Assembly (NCBI GenBank): GCA_029379225.1
Contig: JAQYWR010000030.1
Span: 32,613-96,612 of the forward strand
Source: Nostoc sp. S4
GTDB lineage: Bacteria; Cyanobacteriota; Cyanobacteriia; Cyanobacteriales; Nostocaceae
Direction: 5' to 3'
DNA length: 64,000 nt
This document shows, piece after piece, positions 8,174 through 17,128 of this stretch; the stretch's first letter is position 1, and the number at the start of each line of letters is the position of its first letter. A model generated the notes under the pieces. That model ran no database searches. It was not told the DNA's origin and saw only the letters and a program-made list of their open reading frames with translations. The position numbers and the translations under genes are program-made.

Positions 8174-8953
8174 TTGAATAATGTCACAGCAAAAGCCACA
8201 CTCAGGCTAGAACAAGTTAATCTGTTTATAAAGCTGAAAACCCAAGTTTTGGCGAATCAGCACGGATACCCTATATTGCAGGACATTTCCTTTGAGGTAT
8301 TCCAAGGCGAACGTATTGCCATTGTAGGCGCGATGGGCGCTGGTAAAACTTCTTTACTACGCCTGCTCAACTATCTTATTGAACCTAGTAGTGGCAAAAT
8401 CTATTTAGAAAATCAAGAGTATCGCCAAATTCCAGTCATCGAGTTACGGCAGATGGTAACACTTGTATTGCAAGAATCAAAGCTGTTAGGGATGACAGTT
8501 GGGCAAGCTTTAGCTTATCCTTTGGTTTTGCGTGGTTTATCCAAACAAGCAATTCAGGAACGAGTCAATTACTGGACAGAACAACTGCACATTCCCAATG
8601 AATGGTTAGGACGAACAGAGGTGCAACTTTCTGCAGGACAACGACAACTAATAGCGATCGCTCGTGCCTTACTCATCCAGCCTAAAATTCTATTATTAGA
8701 CGAACCAAGCTCTACTCTAGATACTCGTACAGCTTTGCATCTGATACAAGTTTTAATTCAGTTGAGTCAAACTCATCAAACTACGATTTTGATGGTAAAT
8801 CACCAAATAGATCTAGTCGAAGCGTTTTGCACTCGATTATTACACTTACAGCAAGGTCATTTATCAGCAAATCAAAGAGTTTCTGAAATCAACTGGGATG
8901 AATTACGAGAAACCTTGATTAAAGCACAAGCTCAAGACGATTTTGAATTTTAG
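8174..8953 (+). CDS. ABC transporter ATP-binding protein, 259 aa
   Basis: All ABC ATPase motifs are present: Walker A GAMGAGKTS (residues 52-60), Q-loop LVLQES, signature LSAGQRQLIAIARALL, Walker B ILLLDEPSS and the H-loop LMVNHQ. The start is a TTG because no in-frame ATG fits. Size and motif details resemble FtsE/YbbL-type single-domain ATPases that pair with a separate membrane subunit. No permease lies next to it, so substrate and partner are unknown. Confidence 0.85.
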   Translation: MNNVTAKATLRLEQVNLFIKLKTQVLANQHGYPILQDISFEVFQGERIAIVGAMGAGKTSLLRLLNYLIEPSSGKIYLENQEYRQIPVIELRQMVTLVLQESKLLGMTVGQALAYPLVLRGLSKQAIQERVNYWTEQLHIPNEWLGRTEVQLSAGQRQLIAIARALLIQPKILLLDEPSSTLDTRTALHLIQVLIQLSQTHQTTILMVNHQIDLVEAFCTRLLHLQQGHLSANQRVSEINWDELRETLIKAQAQDDFEF

Positions 8954-8959
8954 ATTTTG

Positions 8960-9085
8960 TATACGGACTAGGGATTAGGGACTGGGTAATGGGTACTGGG
9001 CATTATGTATTGGGCATTGAGTACTGGGTATTAGAAAATAGTATTTTTAATCTTATTTCCCAGTCCCCAGTCCCCACTCATCAGT
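8960..9085. repeat. STRR heptamer array as G-rich/C-rich inverted pair
   Basis: The left part is a run of G-rich heptamers (GGGATTA, GGGACTG, GGGTACTG variants, 8966-9030) and the right part a C-rich run (CCCAGTCCCCAGTCCCC, 9058-9076), so the transcript can fold on itself. It sits between two convergent genes and could act as a terminator. It resembles the short tandemly repeated sequences described in heterocystous cyanobacteria. Confidence 0.7.
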
Positions 9086-9090
9086 CCCAA

Positions 9091-9858
9091 TTACAATTGA
9101 CTACTAAGTGTTGAACGTTGATTGTTAAATCTCTCTCTAGTTAACTTTGTTTGTGACTGGGGAATATTACTATTCAAAATTTCCATGTTAAAACGGTATC
9201 CTACATTGCGGATAGTTTGAATCAAGCTAGGTTGTCGGGGATCTAGCTCAACCTTTTTCCGCAGCGACAAAACATGAGTATCAATGGTACGAGGGTTATC
9301 AATAGCATCAGGCCAAGCACGACGCAGCAATTCCGACCTACTCAGAGGTACTCCCCCAGCTTGTGCTAAAACGTATAATAAACTAAATTCCTGTGGTGTT
9401 AAGTCAATGAACTCTCCTTGGAAGCGAACGCGGCGTTGAACTAAATCAATTTGCAAAGTTCCGTAATCTAAATAAGCTGGTGCAGTAGGTGTGCGCTTCC
9501 GGCGAATCAGTGCTTCTACCCGTGCTAAAAACTCTTGCATCCCAAAAGGTTTGCTAAGGTAATCATCTGCACCCGCCTTTAGACCTGCGACAATATCAGC
9601 TTCACTATTGCGGGCAGATAGCATTAAGATTAGAGGCTGTTGCTGACGATGCAACCAACGACAAAACTCAATGCCATCACCATCAGGCAGATCAGCATCT
9701 AAGACGACCAGCGTTGGTTGATGGCTTAAAAATACTTCCCTTGCTTGATAAATACTGGCAGCTTGATGCACCCGGTATTCCAGTTGTTGCAAGTGCCAAC
9801 CTAGCAACGACCTTAGATGGGGATTCCCTTCAATGATTTCTATACATACCGAACCCAC
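9091..9858 (-). CDS. OmpR-type response regulator, 255 aa
   Basis: Receiver domain (residues about 4-118) with phospho-acceptor D54 in VVLDADLPDGDG, S81 (LMLSARN) and K103 (YLSKPF). The usual acidic pair after strand 1 is E10-G11, so one acid is missing. The C-terminal winged helix (about 130-225) has the OmpR pattern LTPQEFSLLYVLAQ and ends TIRNVGYRFN. About 30 polar residues follow. No histidine kinase is adjacent, so it is an orphan regulator; target genes unknown. A bare GTG/ATG choice exists at the start, and I kept the longest ATG form. Confidence 0.9.
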   Translation of the reverse strand: MGSVCIEIIEGNPHLRSLLGWHLQQLEYRVHQAASIYQAREVFLSHQPTLVVLDADLPDGDGIEFCRWLHRQQQPLILMLSARNSEADIVAGLKAGADDYLSKPFGMQEFLARVEALIRRKRTPTAPAYLDYGTLQIDLVQRRVRFQGEFIDLTPQEFSLLYVLAQAGGVPLSRSELLRRAWPDAIDNPRTIDTHVLSLRKKVELDPRQPSLIQTIRNVGYRFNMEILNSNIPQSQTKLTRERFNNQRSTLSSQL

Positions 9859-10437
9859 GGTGGCAAGACCCCTTAGCGTCGATGACTTTCAAAGTAACAA
9901 GCCCATGTCTCAGGTTTTGTAGCCTTTGTTACTTCAATTGCTATTAGCTTTACATTTCCTCATAAAAAAAGTGGCAATATCTTTAATTTGTCCCCTCACA
10001 AAAGGGATTAGAAATATTCTTAAATTTTTGTTAAACTTATAAAAAGTCTTGTCAGACTTATTAAAAGTTCTTTTAGCTTAATATTGTGTTTTTTGATGAC
10101 TATAATATCCAAAAATCATAAGCCGACCAGGTAAGCCTTAGCTAGACAGCTTTTCAGCCTGATTGAAAAGTAATTCGCCGATTACAAATTAGTGCCTACA
10201 CTCATGAATATAGCACCAATAAAATTGGGCTATTAGTAGGAAAAATTATAAAGATACTCTAGCAGACAAGTAGAATAGGTGTTTTCTGGAATAGGATTAA
10301 AGTAGTTTGTAGCTACCAAAAGACCGCTACCCAAAAAATATATGTTTACTTTTAATCGATCCCCAAGGGAAATCACACTTCACATTTGAACGTGAATCAT
10401 TTACAATTCTCATTCCAAAGACATTAATACAGCAGTT
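9859..10437. other. Divergent intergenic region, no gene seen
   Basis: AT-rich DNA between the response regulator (left, minus) and the DUF6761 gene (right, plus). No convincing reading frame, tRNA or strong hairpin was found. It presumably carries both promoters. Confidence 0.5.
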
Positions 10438-10686
10438 ATGCTCCAAGACACACAAACCATCCGCTATTACCAAAGACTTACTGACGCCTTCGTCGAGTTA
10501 TGGAATCGCGGTTATCGTATGGATGATATGCGGATGTATTTGGATGGATATTTAGCCGCACTGCGACATGGTAACGCCATAGAACCTTTTCTGATTCATC
10601 GTTTAGAAGAGGAAGCCAGCCGCTACTTGTACGATGCGTCAAATTTTGCAGTGCCGCAACCACAGCCACTACGCGATTACTACTAA
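10438..10686 (+). CDS. DUF6761-type small protein, 82 aa
   Basis: The whole length fits a small conserved cyanobacterial family (RYYQRLTDAFVELWNRGYRM, MYLDGYLAALRHGN, IEPFLIHRLEEEA). It is predicted soluble and mostly helical. There is no enzyme motif and no known role. It is a single gene with a long upstream region and a terminator downstream. Confidence 0.8.
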   Translation: MLQDTQTIRYYQRLTDAFVELWNRGYRMDDMRMYLDGYLAALRHGNAIEPFLIHRLEEEASRYLYDASNFAVPQPQPLRDYY

Positions 10687-10808
10687 TACCATTTATCTGG
10701 TTATTAATAGTAGCCGTCAATCAACGCAGATGATTATAGCATATTATCTGTATTGGTCAACGGGTTGTCGTGGTGTGAGATTTTGGATATGTTGTATTGA
10801 TAATATCT

Positions 10809-10857
10809 ATCCCCTCAGTCCTGTATTGGTCTTGTTAATGCGACTGAGGGGATTTTT
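10809..10857 (+). terminator. Rho-independent terminator after the DUF6761 gene
   Basis: CCCCTCAGTC (10811-10820) pairs perfectly with GACTGAGGGG (10842-10851), extended by two A-T pairs outside, around a 21-base loop. ATTTTTGATTT follows. The 330-bp spacer 10687-11016 holds nothing else recognised. Confidence 0.8.
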
Positions 10858-11016
10858 GATTTCCAAGATAAATTAAATTATATAAAAATTGAATTTAGTC
10901 CCTGGTCTTTAAGTAGGATGATGGGGAAAAACAAAACTATGTTAAGAAAAATTAAATAGACTTAAACCTTCTTCCCTCCTGCCTCGTTTCAACGATAAAT
11001 ATTCACATCAACTTAC

Positions 11017-11520
11017 TTACTTCTGTATTTGACTTAGCAAGTGAGTTAATTCGGGCAAAATCAGTTTTTCCATTGCTAGTTGCACAGCATTACTGGAACC
11101 AGGAAGCGAGAAGATTAATTTATTTTGATAAACACCAGCAATAGCACGAGAAGCGATCGCGCGCGAACCAATTTGCTGATAACTTAGAAAACGAAATAAC
11201 TCACCAAATCCTGGCAAGGTTTTCTCTAGTAACTGCTCAATTGCATCATAGGTAGTATCTCTTGGCGCGATACCTGTGCCACCATTGAAAATTAGAGCAT
11301 CCAAAGAAGCGCTTTTTCCCAGATTTTCTATATGTTGCTGAATTTGTGCTGGTTCATCTTTAATAATTGCATAAGCTCCTACAGCATGGTTTGCAGCGAT
11401 AAGTAGCTGCTGAATTAGCTGACCACTTTTATCTGTTTCAGGAGTGCGTGTATCGCTGACAGTAACCACGCCACAAGTTACGGTTATTCCAGATAAGTCT
11501 GGATGGGGTTGTTGCGTCAT
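11017..11520 (-). CDS. moaB: MogA/MoaB-family molybdenum cofactor protein, 167 aa
   Basis: The family binds molybdopterin and catalyses or supports its adenylylation before molybdenum insertion. Visible motifs are VVTVSDTRTPETDKSG near residue 18, the FNGGTGIAPRDTTYDA loop that holds the cofactor, and FSLPGSSNAVQLAMEKLILPEL at the C-terminus. Length is normal. The product would feed cytosolic molybdenum enzymes such as nitrate reductase. No other moa gene is adjacent. A heptamer repeat hairpin separates it from psb28. Confidence 0.92.
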   Translation of the reverse strand: MTQQPHPDLSGITVTCGVVTVSDTRTPETDKSGQLIQQLLIAANHAVGAYAIIKDEPAQIQQHIENLGKSASLDALIFNGGTGIAPRDTTYDAIEQLLEKTLPGFGELFRFLSYQQIGSRAIASRAIAGVYQNKLIFSLPGSSNAVQLAMEKLILPELTHLLSQIQK

Positions 11521-11544
11521 GGAAAGGTTATTAACTTTTAATAG

Positions 11545-11650
11545 TGGAGAGTAGGGAGTGGGGACTGGTGACTAGGAACTGGGGATTGGGGAAGAGTTTT
11601 CTTAACCTAATCCCCAATCCCCAATATCCAGCACCCAATTTCTCATGTCG
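11545..11650. repeat. STRR heptamer array as G-rich/C-rich inverted pair
   Basis: G-rich heptamers (GGGACTGGTGACTAGGAACT, GGGGATTGGGG, 11560-11590) are followed by a C-rich run (AATCCCCAATCCCCAATATCC, around 11610-11630), giving a foldable inverted pair. It lies between psb28 and moaB, both on the minus strand. Confidence 0.7.
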
Positions 11651-11656
11651 TATGTT

Positions 11657-11998
11657 CTATCCTTCTTTTTTACTCAGTCCAAGACCGTTTTCATCCCCAT
11701 ATCGCTGCATGAAACGCATGAAGCGATCCCATTCTTCAGGGGATTTCATCAGGTAAAGTGCTTCTAATGCTTCCGGTCTTCCGTTGACAAATTTAGCCTT
11801 AACTTCGCGAGTGATGATTTCGCCTTCTTCGTCAATCAGGTACATCCCAGTGATGTCGTCGGTGCTGCCTTGGTCTAAAATCTTGGGATTTTCAAAAATA
11901 AATGTTGCTGTGCCAGTTTCACCACTGCGCCCTCGCGTTAAGCGCACGTCTGGAACTACTTCTTCGTCAACCCCTCTAGCAAACTGGATTTTCGCCAT
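11657..11998 (-). CDS. psb28: Photosystem II assembly protein Psb28, 113 aa
   Basis: Psb28 binds the cytoplasmic face of CP47-containing photosystem II assembly intermediates and leaves before the complex matures. The full-length family pattern is seen: IQFARGVDEEVVPDVRLTR at the start, GTATFIFENPKIL in the middle, and YLMKSPEEWDRFMRFMQRY near the end. Length is typical. It is a soluble peripheral protein. The gene is single, with a short leader, and is followed downstream by a heptamer repeat hairpin. Confidence 0.96.
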   Translation of the reverse strand: MAKIQFARGVDEEVVPDVRLTRGRSGETGTATFIFENPKILDQGSTDDITGMYLIDEEGEIITREVKAKFVNGRPEALEALYLMKSPEEWDRFMRFMQRYGDENGLGLSKKEG

Positions 11999-12105
11999 GA
12001 TAAATGAGTTTAAACTTTTACGATCGTTAGTTTAATATTCTCTCATCATTTAGAACTCTAAGGTCTAGAAGCAACTCCGATCAATCGGATCGTTAGTATA
12101 TATAC

Positions 12106-12585
12106 TTAAGCTGCTTCTTTTTCAATGACTAAAGTTACTGGGCCATCGTTTTCAATCGTAACTTGCATCATTGCACCGAATTGACCAGTTTCCACCAATA
12201 AACCACTAGCTCTTAACTTGGTAATAAAACGATTATATAAATCTTCTGCTAATTGAGGAGCTGCTGAGCGGTCAAAAGAAGGACGGCGACCTTTGCGACA
12301 ATCACCGTAAAGAGTGAATTGACTGACTACCAACAACTCACCCCCAATTTCTTGCACAGATTTTTGCCAGCGATGTCTATCGACAAGCCCCTGCGCGTAT
12401 GTGCCTTCTTCTTCATGGGGAAATAGGCGTAATTCTAGGCACTTACGCACCATCCAATCGAGTTCAGCATCGGTATCGGTATTGGCAATGCCTACGAGTA
12501 AGTTGAGTCCCCGCCCAATTTTACCGATGATTTCGCCATTAACAATAACTTGAGATGATTTAACTCGCTGGATGACAACACGCAT
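12106..12585 (-). CDS. dtd: D-aminoacyl-tRNA deacylase, 159 aa
   Basis: It removes D-amino acids (and glycine mischarged on tRNA-Ala) from tRNA by RNA-based catalysis in the cytosol. Diagnostic motifs are MRVVIQRVKSSQV at the start, the SQFTLYGDCRKGRRPSFDRSAAP segment with the conserved SQ, and NDGPVTL near the end, which carries the Gly-cisPro-type chirality check region. Compared with the commonest 145-residue form there is a short extra loop (GTYAQGLVDRHRWQK). Single gene. Confidence 0.94.
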   Translation of the reverse strand: MRVVIQRVKSSQVIVNGEIIGKIGRGLNLLVGIANTDTDAELDWMVRKCLELRLFPHEEEGTYAQGLVDRHRWQKSVQEIGGELLVVSQFTLYGDCRKGRRPSFDRSAAPQLAEDLYNRFITKLRASGLLVETGQFGAMMQVTIENDGPVTLVIEKEAA

Positions 12586-12734
12586 AAGAAGTTAGAAGTT
12601 TAGGTAAGAAAATGCGATCGCTATTTTCTTATTTTCATCAATTAAAATCGATGGTAGAACTAATAAAAACACATTCCCAGGTCAAACCTGGGAACGAGAA
12701 CACAATTTTAACTCTTAACTCCTCACTCTAACTT

Positions 12735-13862
12735 TTATTTCCCAAACCCTTTACCACGATTAGTAGAAGGCAAGCAAATACAATTTTCTATCTGACTAAT
12801 TAAAGTCTCACGATCCAAATTTTGACCAATTAGCACTATTTGGTTTTTGGGTTTACCTTGCCAATCATCATCATCCAAAGTGAAGCGTTTACCACAAAGG
12901 TGGAAAATATGACGCTTCGGACTTTCATCAAACCACATAATCCCCTTGGCTCGGAAGATATTTGAGGGTAGCTGGTTATCTAAGAAATACTGAAACTTCC
13001 TAATAGAAAAAGGTTTATCACTCTGAAAAGATATAGAAGTAAAGCCATCATTTTCTAAATGGTCAGAGTGATGGTGATGGTGGTCATGGTCATGATGGTC
13101 GTGATGGTCATGATGGTCATGATGGTCATGACCGCATGTTGAGTGGTCATGGTCATGGTCGTGATGGTGACGATCGTGATGGTCGTGGTCGTCCAGCACT
13201 GTGTCAAAATATTTATCTGACTCAAACAAACCGACACTGAGAATTAAAGGAAGTGGTACTTGCGATCGCGTAGTGCGGAGAATTCTTGCTCCTTCTTTGA
13301 CTTCGTTAATTTTTCTCTCTAACTCATTCAAAGTAGCTTCATCAACTAAATCTGTCTTATTCAGCACAATTACATCACCATAGGCAATTTGGCTGTATGC
13401 TGCTTGAGAATTAAACAAATCTAGACTGTAATTCGCCGCATCTACAACGGTAATAATCGAATCCAACCGAGTTAAATCCCGTAATTCTGTGCCTAAAAAT
13501 GTTAAGGCTACTGGTAGAGGGTCTGCTAATCCAGTTGTTTCTACTACTAAATAATCTAGATTTTCTTGGCGTTCTAAAACTTTGTAAACTGCATCTACTA
13601 AATCATTATTAATAGTGCAGCAGATGCAACCATTATTTAGTTCCACCATGTTCTCACCAGTGGAAACGATTAGCTCGTTATCGATACCAATTTCGCCAAA
13701 TTCATTCACGAGAACAGCGGTCTTTAAACCCTCTTGGTTGTTGAGGATATGATTGAGTAAAGTCGTTTTGCCACTACCAAGGAAACCCGTAATAATTGTT
13801 ACTGGCATTCCTTGTTTAGGTGCATCCATTGCTTGAGATTCGGAAGTAACTGCTGATTGCAT
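12735..13862 (-). CDS. CobW/COG0523-family metal chaperone GTPase, 375 aa
   Basis: G3E GTPase with Walker A GFLGSGKTT (residues 26-34), the family metal site CICC (79-82), the ETTGLADP switch and the NKTD guanine motif (168-171). Residues 224-268 form a His/Asp loop with 25 histidines, a probable zinc or other metal reservoir. The C-terminal CobW domain contains RAKGIMWFDESPKRHIFHLCG. The family delivers Zn, Co or similar metals to client enzymes. No Zur box or metal-uptake neighbour was recognised, so the metal is unassigned. Confidence 0.9.
   Translation of the reverse strand: MQSAVTSESQAMDAPKQGMPVTIITGFLGSGKTTLLNHILNNQEGLKTAVLVNEFGEIGIDNELIVSTGENMVELNNGCICCTINNDLVDAVYKVLERQENLDYLVVETTGLADPLPVALTFLGTELRDLTRLDSIITVVDAANYSLDLFNSQAAYSQIAYGDVIVLNKTDLVDEATLNELERKINEVKEGARILRTTRSQVPLPLILSVGLFESDKYFDTVLDDHDHHDRHHHDHDHDHSTCGHDHHDHHDHHDHHDHDHHHHHSDHLENDGFTSISFQSDKPFSIRKFQYFLDNQLPSNIFRAKGIMWFDESPKRHIFHLCGKRFTLDDDDWQGKPKNQIVLIGQNLDRETLISQIENCICLPSTNRGKGFGK
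13059..13193. repeat. GATGGTCAT-type microsatellite inside the CobW gene
   Basis: Tandem short units (GATGGTCAT, GGTCGT) encode the His/Asp loop of the CobW protein. All visible length changes are multiples of three, so the reading frame is kept. Such arrays expand and contract by slippage. Confidence 0.85.
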
Positions 13863-13998
13863 AGCGCTGTAATCAAAAAATCAAAAATAGTAATGTAGCG
13901 CAGATAGTCCAGAAAACACTAGCATAGGGATGCTGGACTGTCATCCCAGTTGCCTATCTTAATTATTGCGTATCTCTCTATTTCAGCATTAGTTGATT

Positions 13999-15471
13999 AT
14001 GACCCTAATTCTTTACAATACTCTCACCCGTCGTCAAGAACCGTTTGAAACAGTCGAAGCAGGCAAAGTTAAGATGTATTACTGCGGCGTGACAGTATAT
14101 GATTATTGCCATTTGGGTCATGCCAGAGCTTGCATCGTTTGGGACGTAGTACGCCGATATCTCCAGTTTATCGGCTATGAAGTACGTTATATTCAAAATT
14201 TTACTGATATTGATGACAAAATTCTCAATCGAGCCTATGTGGAACATTCCTCAATGGAGGCTGTGGCCGATCGCTTTATCAAAGCATATTTTGAGGACAT
14301 GGCACGGTTGGGAATCAAAGAAGCCGATGAGTATCCCCGTGCTACTCACACCATGAATGGAATTTTGCGATTAATTCACGATTTAGAAAATAAAGGCTTT
14401 GCTTACCCCGCTGACGGCGATGTATATTACGCCGTGCGACAGTTTCCTGAATATGGCAAACTTTCAGGGCGCAAGTTAGAAGATATGCAAGCTGGAGCGA
14501 GCGAGCGCGTTAACGTCGAAGATCCAGAGTATCACAAAAAGAAAGACCCCTTTGATTTTGCCCTGTGGAAGGCAGCAAAGCTAGGAGAACCCGCTTGGAA
14601 ATCACCGTGGGGCGCAGGGCGTCCGGGGTGGCACATTGAATGCTCGGCAATGGTGCGCGATCGCTTGGGTGATACCATAGATATTCATGCTGGTGGTGCT
14701 GACTTAATTTTTCCTCACCACGAAAATGAAATTGCCCAATCCGAGGCTGTGACAGGAAAACCCCTAGCGCGTTACTGGTTGCATAACGGCATGGTGAAAG
14801 TAGATGGTGAAAAAATGTCCAAATCTTTGGGCAACTTTATCACCATTCGAGAATTGCTGGATCGAGGAGTTGACCCGATGGCGGTGCGATTATTCGTACT
14901 CACAGCCCAATATCGTACACCAATTGATTTTACCGACGAAGCGCTCGCCGCCGCTACCAATGGCTGGCACACCATTAAAGAAGGTTTACTTTTCGGCTAC
15001 CAATACGGTAAAAAACTGGGCTGGGATTTAGAGATTGGGAATATCCTAATACCCAGTACCCAATCCCCAGTACCTAATCCCTATATTGAACGCTTCCAAG
15101 AACTTGTCAATGATGACTTTAATTTTCCTGGTGGATTAACAGTGTTGTTTGAATTAGCCAAAGAACTTCGCCGTCAGGGAAATATCCTCGTACATCAAGG
15201 AAAAACTGAAACACCAGCTTTGGAGTTACAACGCCAATGGCAAACACTCGTCACCTTAACTGAAGTATTGGGTTTAGAAGCCAAGCCAGAAGTAGAAACT
15301 TCTCCAACAGAAGGTTTAAGCGATACGGAAATTGAAGCGAAAATTCAAGAAAGACAAGCAGCACGTCAAGCCAAGAATTTTGCCGAAAGCGATCGCATTC
15401 GTAACGAACTGCTTTCCCAAGGTATTACGCTAATTGATAGCCGCGATGGCACACGTTGGCATCGAAATTAA
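13999..15471 (+). CDS. cysS: Cysteinyl-tRNA synthetase, 490 aa
   Basis: Class I synthetase charging tRNA-Cys. The zinc ligand C29 (YYCGVTVYD), the HIGH-type signature HLGH (38-41), GWHIECSAM, the HAGGADLIFPHHENE motif and the KMSKS loop (about 272-276) are all present. I chose the ATG at 13999 over a TTG two codons upstream because MTLILYNTLTRR is the usual start. Odd feature: residues about 345-362 (LEIGNILIPSTQSPVPNP) are encoded by heptamer-repeat DNA inserted in frame between the catalytic body and the helical anticodon region. Confidence 0.95.
   Translation: MTLILYNTLTRRQEPFETVEAGKVKMYYCGVTVYDYCHLGHARACIVWDVVRRYLQFIGYEVRYIQNFTDIDDKILNRAYVEHSSMEAVADRFIKAYFEDMARLGIKEADEYPRATHTMNGILRLIHDLENKGFAYPADGDVYYAVRQFPEYGKLSGRKLEDMQAGASERVNVEDPEYHKKKDPFDFALWKAAKLGEPAWKSPWGAGRPGWHIECSAMVRDRLGDTIDIHAGGADLIFPHHENEIAQSEAVTGKPLARYWLHNGMVKVDGEKMSKSLGNFITIRELLDRGVDPMAVRLFVLTAQYRTPIDFTDEALAAATNGWHTIKEGLLFGYQYGKKLGWDLEIGNILIPSTQSPVPNPYIERFQELVNDDFNFPGGLTVLFELAKELRRQGNILVHQGKTETPALELQRQWQTLVTLTEVLGLEAKPEVETSPTEGLSDTEIEAKIQERQAARQAKNFAESDRIRNELLSQGITLIDSRDGTRWHRN
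15031..15083. repeat. STRR heptamers inside the cysS coding frame
   Basis: Five consecutive heptamers (CCTAATA, CCCAGTA, CCCAATC, CCCAGTA, CCTAATC) lie inside the gene, preceded by the inverted GATTGGG. This is the same sequence family as the intergenic arrays at about 9.0, 11.6 and 18.7 kb. The frame stays open. Confidence 0.85.
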
Positions 15472-15543
15472 GACAAATTGGGGATTAGAGAAAACTTTTC
15501 TCAATGCCCAATCCTCATTACCCATTCTCTGTTCTCTTTAATT

Positions 15544-16983
15544 ATGTGGTCTGAACTAAAAAAGGCGATCGCTAGTTTTGATATTCCTGCTGATTGGATT
15601 GGTATCCGAGCCGTCAAAGAAACTTCTACTAACCGTTTAGTCCGCGACGGCTTACCCCAAGTCAACGGCAAATCTTTCACTGTAGGAGCCATGCTGGAAG
15701 TCATGGTCAATGGTTGTTTGGGTTATACAGCTACTAACTCCTTAGAACTGCCATCCCTACAAGCCGCTGCCCAAACAGCTTATAGACAGGCGTTAGCAGC
15801 CAGCGAATGGTGCATACATCCGTTCGGTGAAAGCGAGCGTCCTAAAGTCGTTGGTGAATATAAATCTCCATTTATTGAGCCATTGGACGCTTTAAGTCCT
15901 GGAGAAATCAATGATTTACTGGTTCGTATTTGCCAAACCTTAAAAGTTGACGACAAGATTGTGCAAACCATAGCCACTGCTAAGACAACCGAGAAGGAGT
16001 CTTGGTTTGTCAGTAGCAATGGCTCAGAGGTATATCAAAAATTTCTATCCATAGGTACTCATTACGGAGCCACAGCCCAAGATGGGGCAATTGTACAACA
16101 GCGTAGCCACAACGGCGCCCAAGCAAACTGTTACCAAGGCGGACTAGAACTTTTAAAACAAGAAAATTTATGGCATCGGGTGCGGCAAATTGGCGAACAA
16201 GCAATAGAACTGTTGACAGCAGAAGAATGCCCAACCACCCGTACTAATTTAGCTTTAGCTCCAGACCAAATGATGCTGCAAATCCATGAAAGTGTCGGGC
16301 ATCCCCTAGAAATTGACCGAATTTTGGGAGATGAGCGTAACTATGCTGGAGGCAGCTTTGTCAACAAAAGTGATTTTGGCAAACTAGTATATGGTTCGCC
16401 ACTGATGAATATTACCTTTGACCCTACCGTACCTGGTGAATTTGCCAGTTATGGCTTTGATGATACCGGTGCTGTAGCAACGCGAGAGTATTTAATCAAA
16501 GAAGGTGTACTCCAACGGGGTTTGGGTAGCTTAGAGAGTCAAGCTAGAGCAGGTGTACCTGGAGTAGCCTGTGCCCGTGCTTCCTCGTGGAATCGCCCAG
16601 CAATTGACCGCATGGCAAACTTGAATTTAGAACCTCTAAACGCTACTTTTGAAGATATGATTGCTGGCTTAGAACATGGCGTTTACATGGAATCTAATCG
16701 CTCTTGGTCAATTGACGATCGCCGCTATAAATTTCAATTTGGTTGCGAATACGCCAAATTGATTGAAAACGGGAAATTTACCAAAACCCTCCGCAATCCT
16801 AACTATCGCGCCACAACACCAGAGTTTTGGCATAGCTTAATTAAAGTAGGAAATGCTAATAACTGGCAAATGTACGGTACTCCTTACTGTGGCAAAGGAG
16901 AACCAAATCAAGCTATTTGGGTAGGACACGGTTCACCTGTTTGTATTTTTGCTAACGTTGAAGTTTTTGGTGGAGGAATTTGA
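15544..16983 (+). CDS. tldD: TldD-type metalloprotease subunit, 479 aa
   Basis: TldD pairs with TldE/PmbA to form a zinc protease that processes peptides (microcin and other RiPP precursors, CcdA in E. coli). The zinc motif HExxxH is visible as IHESVGHPLE near residue 263, with the glycine-rich FDDTGAVATREYLI and the C-terminal VEVFGGGI ending. The frame is open back to 15478, but that part is repeat-derived and outside the family, so I chose the ATG at 15544. It is followed 145 bp on by its partner. Substrate in this organism unknown. Confidence 0.9.
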   Translation: MWSELKKAIASFDIPADWIGIRAVKETSTNRLVRDGLPQVNGKSFTVGAMLEVMVNGCLGYTATNSLELPSLQAAAQTAYRQALAASEWCIHPFGESERPKVVGEYKSPFIEPLDALSPGEINDLLVRICQTLKVDDKIVQTIATAKTTEKESWFVSSNGSEVYQKFLSIGTHYGATAQDGAIVQQRSHNGAQANCYQGGLELLKQENLWHRVRQIGEQAIELLTAEECPTTRTNLALAPDQMMLQIHESVGHPLEIDRILGDERNYAGGSFVNKSDFGKLVYGSPLMNITFDPTVPGEFASYGFDDTGAVATREYLIKEGVLQRGLGSLESQARAGVPGVACARASSWNRPAIDRMANLNLEPLNATFEDMIAGLEHGVYMESNRSWSIDDRRYKFQFGCEYAKLIENGKFTKTLRNPNYRATTPEFWHSLIKVGNANNWQMYGTPYCGKGEPNQAIWVGHGSPVCIFANVEVFGGGI

Positions 16984-17128
16984 AAGAGGGTTGATTGTTA
17001 ACTGTTGACTGATGAACGCCAATTGCTTCAAGTCGGCAGAGCCGCCCAATGCACTGGCTCCTGGTGACTGGTGAGTTAGGTGTCCCTTGTCTCCCTATCT
17101 TCCTATTCCCTATTAATATTTAATATCT

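Noticed and set aside
13055..13237. GATGGTCAT array as a possible CRISPR or as a separate small gene
   Set aside because: No spacers; the array is the coding microsatellite for the His-rich loop of the CobW protein, and the threonine-rich frame is its shadow.
15478..15543. Longer N-terminus for TldD
   Set aside because: The extension is translated repeat DNA; family members start at MWSELKKAI-like sequence, matching the ATG at 15544.
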